Source: Caldifarciminota bacterium (lineage in GTDB: Bacteria; Hydrothermota; 32-111; QNBC01). From it: DNA of 8,580 nt. The notes under the pieces are model-generated. The model searched no databases and had not been told where the DNA came from. It saw only the letters and a list, made by a program, of their open reading frames with translations. This document shows positions 5,801-8,580 of the stretch, piece by piece. Location: contig JAGLYS010000056.1 in assembly GCA_023132105.1 (NCBI GenBank), positions 1 to 8,580 on the forward strand, read 5' to 3'. Positions within the stretch are counted from its first letter, which is position 1; every line of letters starts with the position of its first letter. Made by a program: the position numbers and the translations under genes.

Positions 5801-8580
5801 TACATCTATAGGTTTTTTACCACTAATCACCTCTTTTGTCTCTACTGTTTTCTTAATTTCAGAACGTTCGATTCTGAATTTTCCATCTGAGGTTTTTGTT
5901 TTTACCGAGTGGTATTCTCTTCTTATCAATTTAATAACGATAGGGATATCAATTAAAGCTTTCCCTTCAGGTGAACTCACTATTACGGAAACATTTATAC
6001 TATTATTTTTTGCTACAATCCAGTCGGAAAGCTTTATCCCGATAAGGCGATTGTCAGAAAGCAGTATAAAATCCTTGCTGCAAGAAGATGTCTGTCTTGA
6101 AACATCTTCTACTTCGACATCACAATGATATGTCATTGGATAAGGAACATCATCAGATCGTAATTTTATGGATTTGGATGCCTTACCATCCTTGGTAAGG
6201 TTAAAAGTCTTACTTAAGTATCTACCACTCAAAGAAACTTTTCGCTTCTCAATGTATTCAGGAACACCAAAAGAAAATCCTTCCCAACCCTTCGGTCTAA
6301 AATATCTGCGTCTGCGTGTAATATTGAGAGAAGATTTTACGCCTGACATAGGTGCTCCGAAATAGTATTTTCCTTCCCATGAAATCAGAACAGGTTCTTT
6401 TGGTAAAACAATTTCTTTATCTATATTCATATTCACACTGAACTCAGGAACTCTAAATTCAGCCAATCTAAAACTACCGTAAAATTTCAAACCATGATGG
6501 GGAGTCACGGCAACCACTCGATAAAATCCTAATGTTTGTCCCTTTTTAGTGGGTATATCCAGATCAAATGATCCGAACTCATTCACTTTTACATCTCCAA
6601 TATATTTTTCTGCTCCCTTAGGATTATAAAGCTTTATCTTATATTTCAATCCCTGACCAGTAAATAGCTTGCCATAAAGGAGAAATCGAGATACACCCTT
6701 TATTCGTACTGTATCACCGGGACGGTATAGATACTGATCTGTGAATATAGTTCCTCGTGAAATTGGACGTTCCGCTTCCCAATCTATAGGTATACCAAAA
6801 CTCCATATAGCAGGATTACCATTAGATTGTGTTTGAATAAATGTCCAATCATTTCCTTTTTCCACTATAATCAGTAACCTTGGAGGTTTGGCAAATCCAA
6901 ACCTTTCCTGATCATATAGAATATCATCCGGGTCTGCATCAGGTGGATAGAATTCATTTAGCACTTTATTTCTAATTCTTCTTTTAGTACATCTAACTAT
7001 ATCTTTACCTGATAACATCAATAAACCATCTGAGTCGGTTTTACCCTCAAAACAGGGGGTGATTTCTTTTATATATGTATTTGTAATCAAATCCCATATC
7101 TTTGCTAATCTTGGTAAATCATCTTCACGATAGATTTTTACATTAGCAAACGATATAGGTGATCCGTCAGTAAGTTGATTTAGTTTCACAATCCCACCTG
7201 TAGGTAAAAACTGTGTGTAGATCCCAATATTTGTCCTTAAGATAATACCATTAAATGTTATCGGATTAGTGTAACATGGCACAATAGGGGAACGAAAAGT
7301 ATAAGCAACAACCCCATATTTCCCGGCTCTAAGATAAGGTTTCAGATCGAAATATCTCTTACCTACACCAATTTCACTCAATTTAATATTAACTTTTTTC
7401 TCCTTACTCTTTATCTCTGAGATGAGCTTATTTATCGTATAATAATAATTTAATTGTTCTCTTACCAATATATCCTTGGGGGTTAAACGCATTATTTTAT
7501 AGAAGACAGTATTTATATTGACTGTTTTTACACCCAGTATAGGTTTGATATTAGGTGTAATAATTTGGTAACCACTAGGTCCCCACATTTTAGGTGTAAG
7601 TTCTCCTGTTGTAAATGTAGCACTTTGCGGATTCTCTAACTCTTGACCATAAATGTCCTTTAATCCTTCCCCTATAGCAACGGTATATTTGGTTTTGGGT
7701 TCAAGTAAAAAATCATTTATCCCGACTGCAAAGTCACAACAACTATATTGATTAAATGGCCATTTTTCAGGTTTTGGTTCAATAGAGACAGATTTATTGA
7801 AATCCTCCCAGTTCGGATTATTTGTAAATGCAATGTATGGTTTTGTAGTTAATTTATATCCGCAATATCCACAAAATCCTACTTTTAGAAATCGGAATGC
7901 AGGATATGTTCTAAACGATGATGAAAACTCTCTTACAGTAGGTCTGTTCCCTCTTTCTGTCATTACACCTGATTTCAATTTTACTTTATATTGAATATCC
8001 CTCTTTAATTCCTGTTTAGGATTTAGGATATAGTCGTATCTAATGCGATACATACCAATATCCTCTTTGTTTTTTGGATTTTTCTTGCTTTCTGAAAATT
8101 TGTATTTTATATGTTTGCCGGATTCCAATTCAACAAATTCTATACTGTTTTTTAACGATCTGATATTTAGAGCAATACTGCTGTATATGTGTATTGCCTG
8201 ATTGAGTTTAATATGATGGGAATTCTGATAGGGATATATACTAATTTTAGGTAGTGGTGTTTTAAAATGCCATATATGATCTTCTTTAAGTTTGTTTCCT
8301 TCTATATTCCTTAATCCTTTCTTAACCGTTACAATATACTCGGTAGCCATAGGAAGACTATGTTCGGGTTCGAATATAACTGTATTTGTTCCTAAAATTC
8401 TAAAATTCCCTTTTACATTTGGAGAAATAATAAAATGTTTAAGAATTCTTTCCCTTTCCTTATCACTTAAAGATGTTAAAGGAATAAGTGATTTCCGAAA
8501 ATCTACTTTTATCTGTATCTGCCCTTTTACTACACCTTTGGGACCATAAGATGCAATCTCCAAAGCATTCATTTGTTCTT
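2873..8580 (-). CDS. Bacterial alpha-2-macroglobulin, long type, thioester-containing (partial at right edge)
   Basis: At least 1,899 residues, related to E. coli YfhM (COG2373), a periplasmic protease trap. Numbering is from the first visible ATG (8572-8570). That ATG is unlikely to be the start: the frame is open to the edge, no Shine-Dalgarno is visible, and the protein begins directly in an Ig-like domain with no signal peptide or lipobox. Domains seen: Ig-like (about 5-105); a second Ig-like domain (about 225-322) with CGYCG and a CC pair; an MG2 domain with YRPGD (616-620); MG3-type (about 705-790); a bait-region domain (about 970-1125); a likely bait segment (about 1130-1182); an A2M core block with NP-x-L-x-TD (1190-1196) and PDNLTTW (1208-1214); a thioester domain with C1408-L-E-Q1411 and DGGFKYWP (1457-1464); and a C-terminal bMG10-type domain (about 1770-1885). 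Bait cleavage should trigger a conformational change and let the thioester capture the protease covalently (family knowledge). It is longer than YfhM (about 1,650 residues) because of the extra N-terminal domains. It ends in TGA, 47 nt before pbpC. Confidence 0.95.
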   Translation of the reverse strand, partial: EQMNALEIASYGPKGVVKGQIQIKVDFRKSLIPLTSLSDKERERILKHFIISPNVKGNFRILGTNTVIFEPEHSLPMATEYIVTVKKGLRNIEGNKLKEDHIWHFKTPLPKISIYPYQNSHHIKLNQAIHIYSSIALNIRSLKNSIEFVELESGKHIKYKFSESKKNPKNKEDIGMYRIRYDYILNPKQELKRDIQYKVKLKSGVMTERGNRPTVREFSSSFRTYPAFRFLKVGFCGYCGYKLTTKPYIAFTNNPNWEDFNKSVSIEPKPEKWPFNQYSCCDFAVGINDFLLEPKTKYTVAIGEGLKDIYGQELENPQSATFTTGELTPKMWGPSGYQIITPNIKPILGVKTVNINTVFYKIMRLTPKDILVREQLNYYYTINKLISEIKSKEKKVNIKLSEIGVGKRYFDLKPYLRAGKYGVVAYTFRSPIVPCYTNPITFNGIILRTNIGIYTQFLPTGGIVKLNQLTDGSPISFANVKIYREDDLPRLAKIWDLITNTYIKEITPCFEGKTDSDGLLMLSGKDIVRCTKRRIRNKVLNEFYPPDADPDDILYDQERFGFAKPPRLLIIVEKGNDWTFIQTQSNGNPAIWSFGIPIDWEAERPISRGTIFTDQYLYRPGDTVRIKGVSRFLLYGKLFTGQGLKYKIKLYNPKGAEKYIGDVKVNEFGSFDLDIPTKKGQTLGFYRVVAVTPHHGLKFYGSFRLAEFRVPEFSVNMNIDKEIVLPKEPVLISWEGKYYFGAPMSGVKSSLNITRRRRYFRPKGWEGFSFGVPEYIEKRKVSLSGRYLSKTFNLTKDGKASKSIKLRSDDVPYPMTYHCDVEVEDVSRQTSSCSKDFILLSDNRLIGIKLSDWIVAKNNSINVSVIVSSPEGKALIDIPIVIKLIRREYHSVKTKTSDGKFRIERSEIKKTVETKEVISGKKPIDVKLTPKETGAFIVMAELKKKPDNRTSAATSLWVAGEDYVPWEGAGEDKLEIIMDKKEYKVGDEAVVFVKSPFPEAELFLTVCREKIFLKDTKKIKGSGYTYRFQITEDMLPNAYVGAVLYRLGKPIVPVEEEEGKHIEKIGFIGFNVSISDKYLNVKIKPSQDKLRPSEELNVDIQVTCTDKKIHKSELTVIIVDEAVLSLTGYKPPDLVGIVYRHRGLSARINDNRPFIITEEDILQKGSGYGGGLMQKIVGPKVRSEFLKLAYYNPNLITDKNGKAHFKFKMPDNLTTWKIMVVAIGKENLFGYADKKIIVSQPFILRPVLPRFARIGDELLSGVAVTNLTKGDGSVDIKAEISGNSLIFKDNEVEKKGVHIKAGESKTVLFPFIAKGIGESKLKFTANFNGIYNNKEIEESDALQIPFTVRDILATETVVSVGETKNRSKQKIKIGEGIREDVGGLNILLSSTALTNIGEGAKYLVDYPYGCLEQTLSRLLALIQLKFLSEKYGFSLQAFKPVDKVIEANIRKIILMQNTDGGFKYWPTSNRSDCFLSPYVAYLIKRGSDLDYGVPKENVNRLLNFLDNTLRNPCYRFSTWQGLAEYRINILMGMHHLGHKDETYFEEYFNRRNELSYGAQINLTFLLFQSSNWKKEAYKLLDEIKNGMFVTAQTAHFESPREIPRSWLFMYSPVITTAEGIKLFLEMDPESEYIAKMARYILNARKNGRWRNTYENAKAIDGLVDISLKREAKPPEYTSTILIAGEEMVKHLFKGYTYKPQEKFVPISKLPKGLNDIIISKKGSGRLYYTLSYSYRLKGPQPSRTEGFSIKRTVRNKDTEKVIVEYGKKPPKQVKINAGDIIEVELEFLVHQTGYHLIIDDPIPAGLEAIDASLKTTSTRYKAGTSENVSRGSWRNPIEHTELRDDRVGLYVHFITPGIYKYKYLLRATSSGVFFWPGARISLMYEPEQFGRSSEGFISIQK
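4340..4351 (-). other. thioester motif CLEQ of the A2M
   Basis: Codons TGT CTG GAA CAA encode C1408-L-E-Q1411 in the context YPYGCLEQTLSR. In the family, the Cys side chain and the Gln side chain form the internal thioester that traps the target. Both residues are intact, so this is a thioester-competent A2M, unlike paralogous forms (YfaS type) that lack the cysteine. Confidence 0.9.
5027..5184 (-). other. probable bait region of the A2M
   Basis: Residues about 1130-1182 lie between the end of the MG6-type strand (VDEAVLSLTG) and the conserved block around NPNLITD. In bacterial A2Ms the protease-sensitive bait segment lies here. The stretch contains YRHR, ARINDNR, a glycine-rich GSGYGGG, and basic residues up to PKVR, all likely exposed protease sites. 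The limits are inferred from position and composition only. Confidence 0.45.

Overview
The window is AT-rich. It holds two complete or near-complete co-oriented genes on the minus strand and the tail of one convergent gene on the plus strand. The two large proteins are periplasmic or envelope proteins, a large bacterial alpha-2-macroglobulin (A2M) and the bifunctional peptidoglycan synthase PBP1C. This points to a diderm (Gram-negative type) bacterium. The low GC content and the long A2M with two N-terminal Ig-like domains do not fit an enterobacterium, but I cannot name a phylum from sequence alone. TGA never occurs inside about 2,680 codons of the two large genes, so the standard bacterial code applies.

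Layout: positions 1-376 (+) encode the C-terminal part of a protein that looks like an ImmA/IrrE-family metallopeptidase; its catalytic half lies left of the window. Positions 377-473 are a short AT-rich gap between convergent 3' ends, with only one weak hairpin. Positions 474-2825 (-) encode PbpC, with all glycosyltransferase and transpeptidase motifs and the family's C-terminal domain. After a 47-nt gap, positions 2873 to the right edge (-) encode the A2M, which carries an intact CLEQ thioester motif. Its reading frame is open to the edge, so the signal peptide or lipobox and the true start are missing. No stretch over 300 bases lacks a gene, and I see no RNA gene, mobile element or CRISPR array.

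How the genes work together: A2M upstream of pbpC on one strand is a known bacterial pairing (YfhM/PbpC in E. coli). The accepted model is that the A2M traps attacking proteases through its bait region and thioester, while PBP1C repairs peptidoglycan. Everything seen here fits that known system, and I find no clearly new system. The most unusual local features are a G8 homopolymer in the pbpC transpeptidase region, where a one-base slip in either direction gives a stop within a few codons, and the A2M reading frame beyond its stop, which stays open until a TGA overlapping the pbpC start codon.
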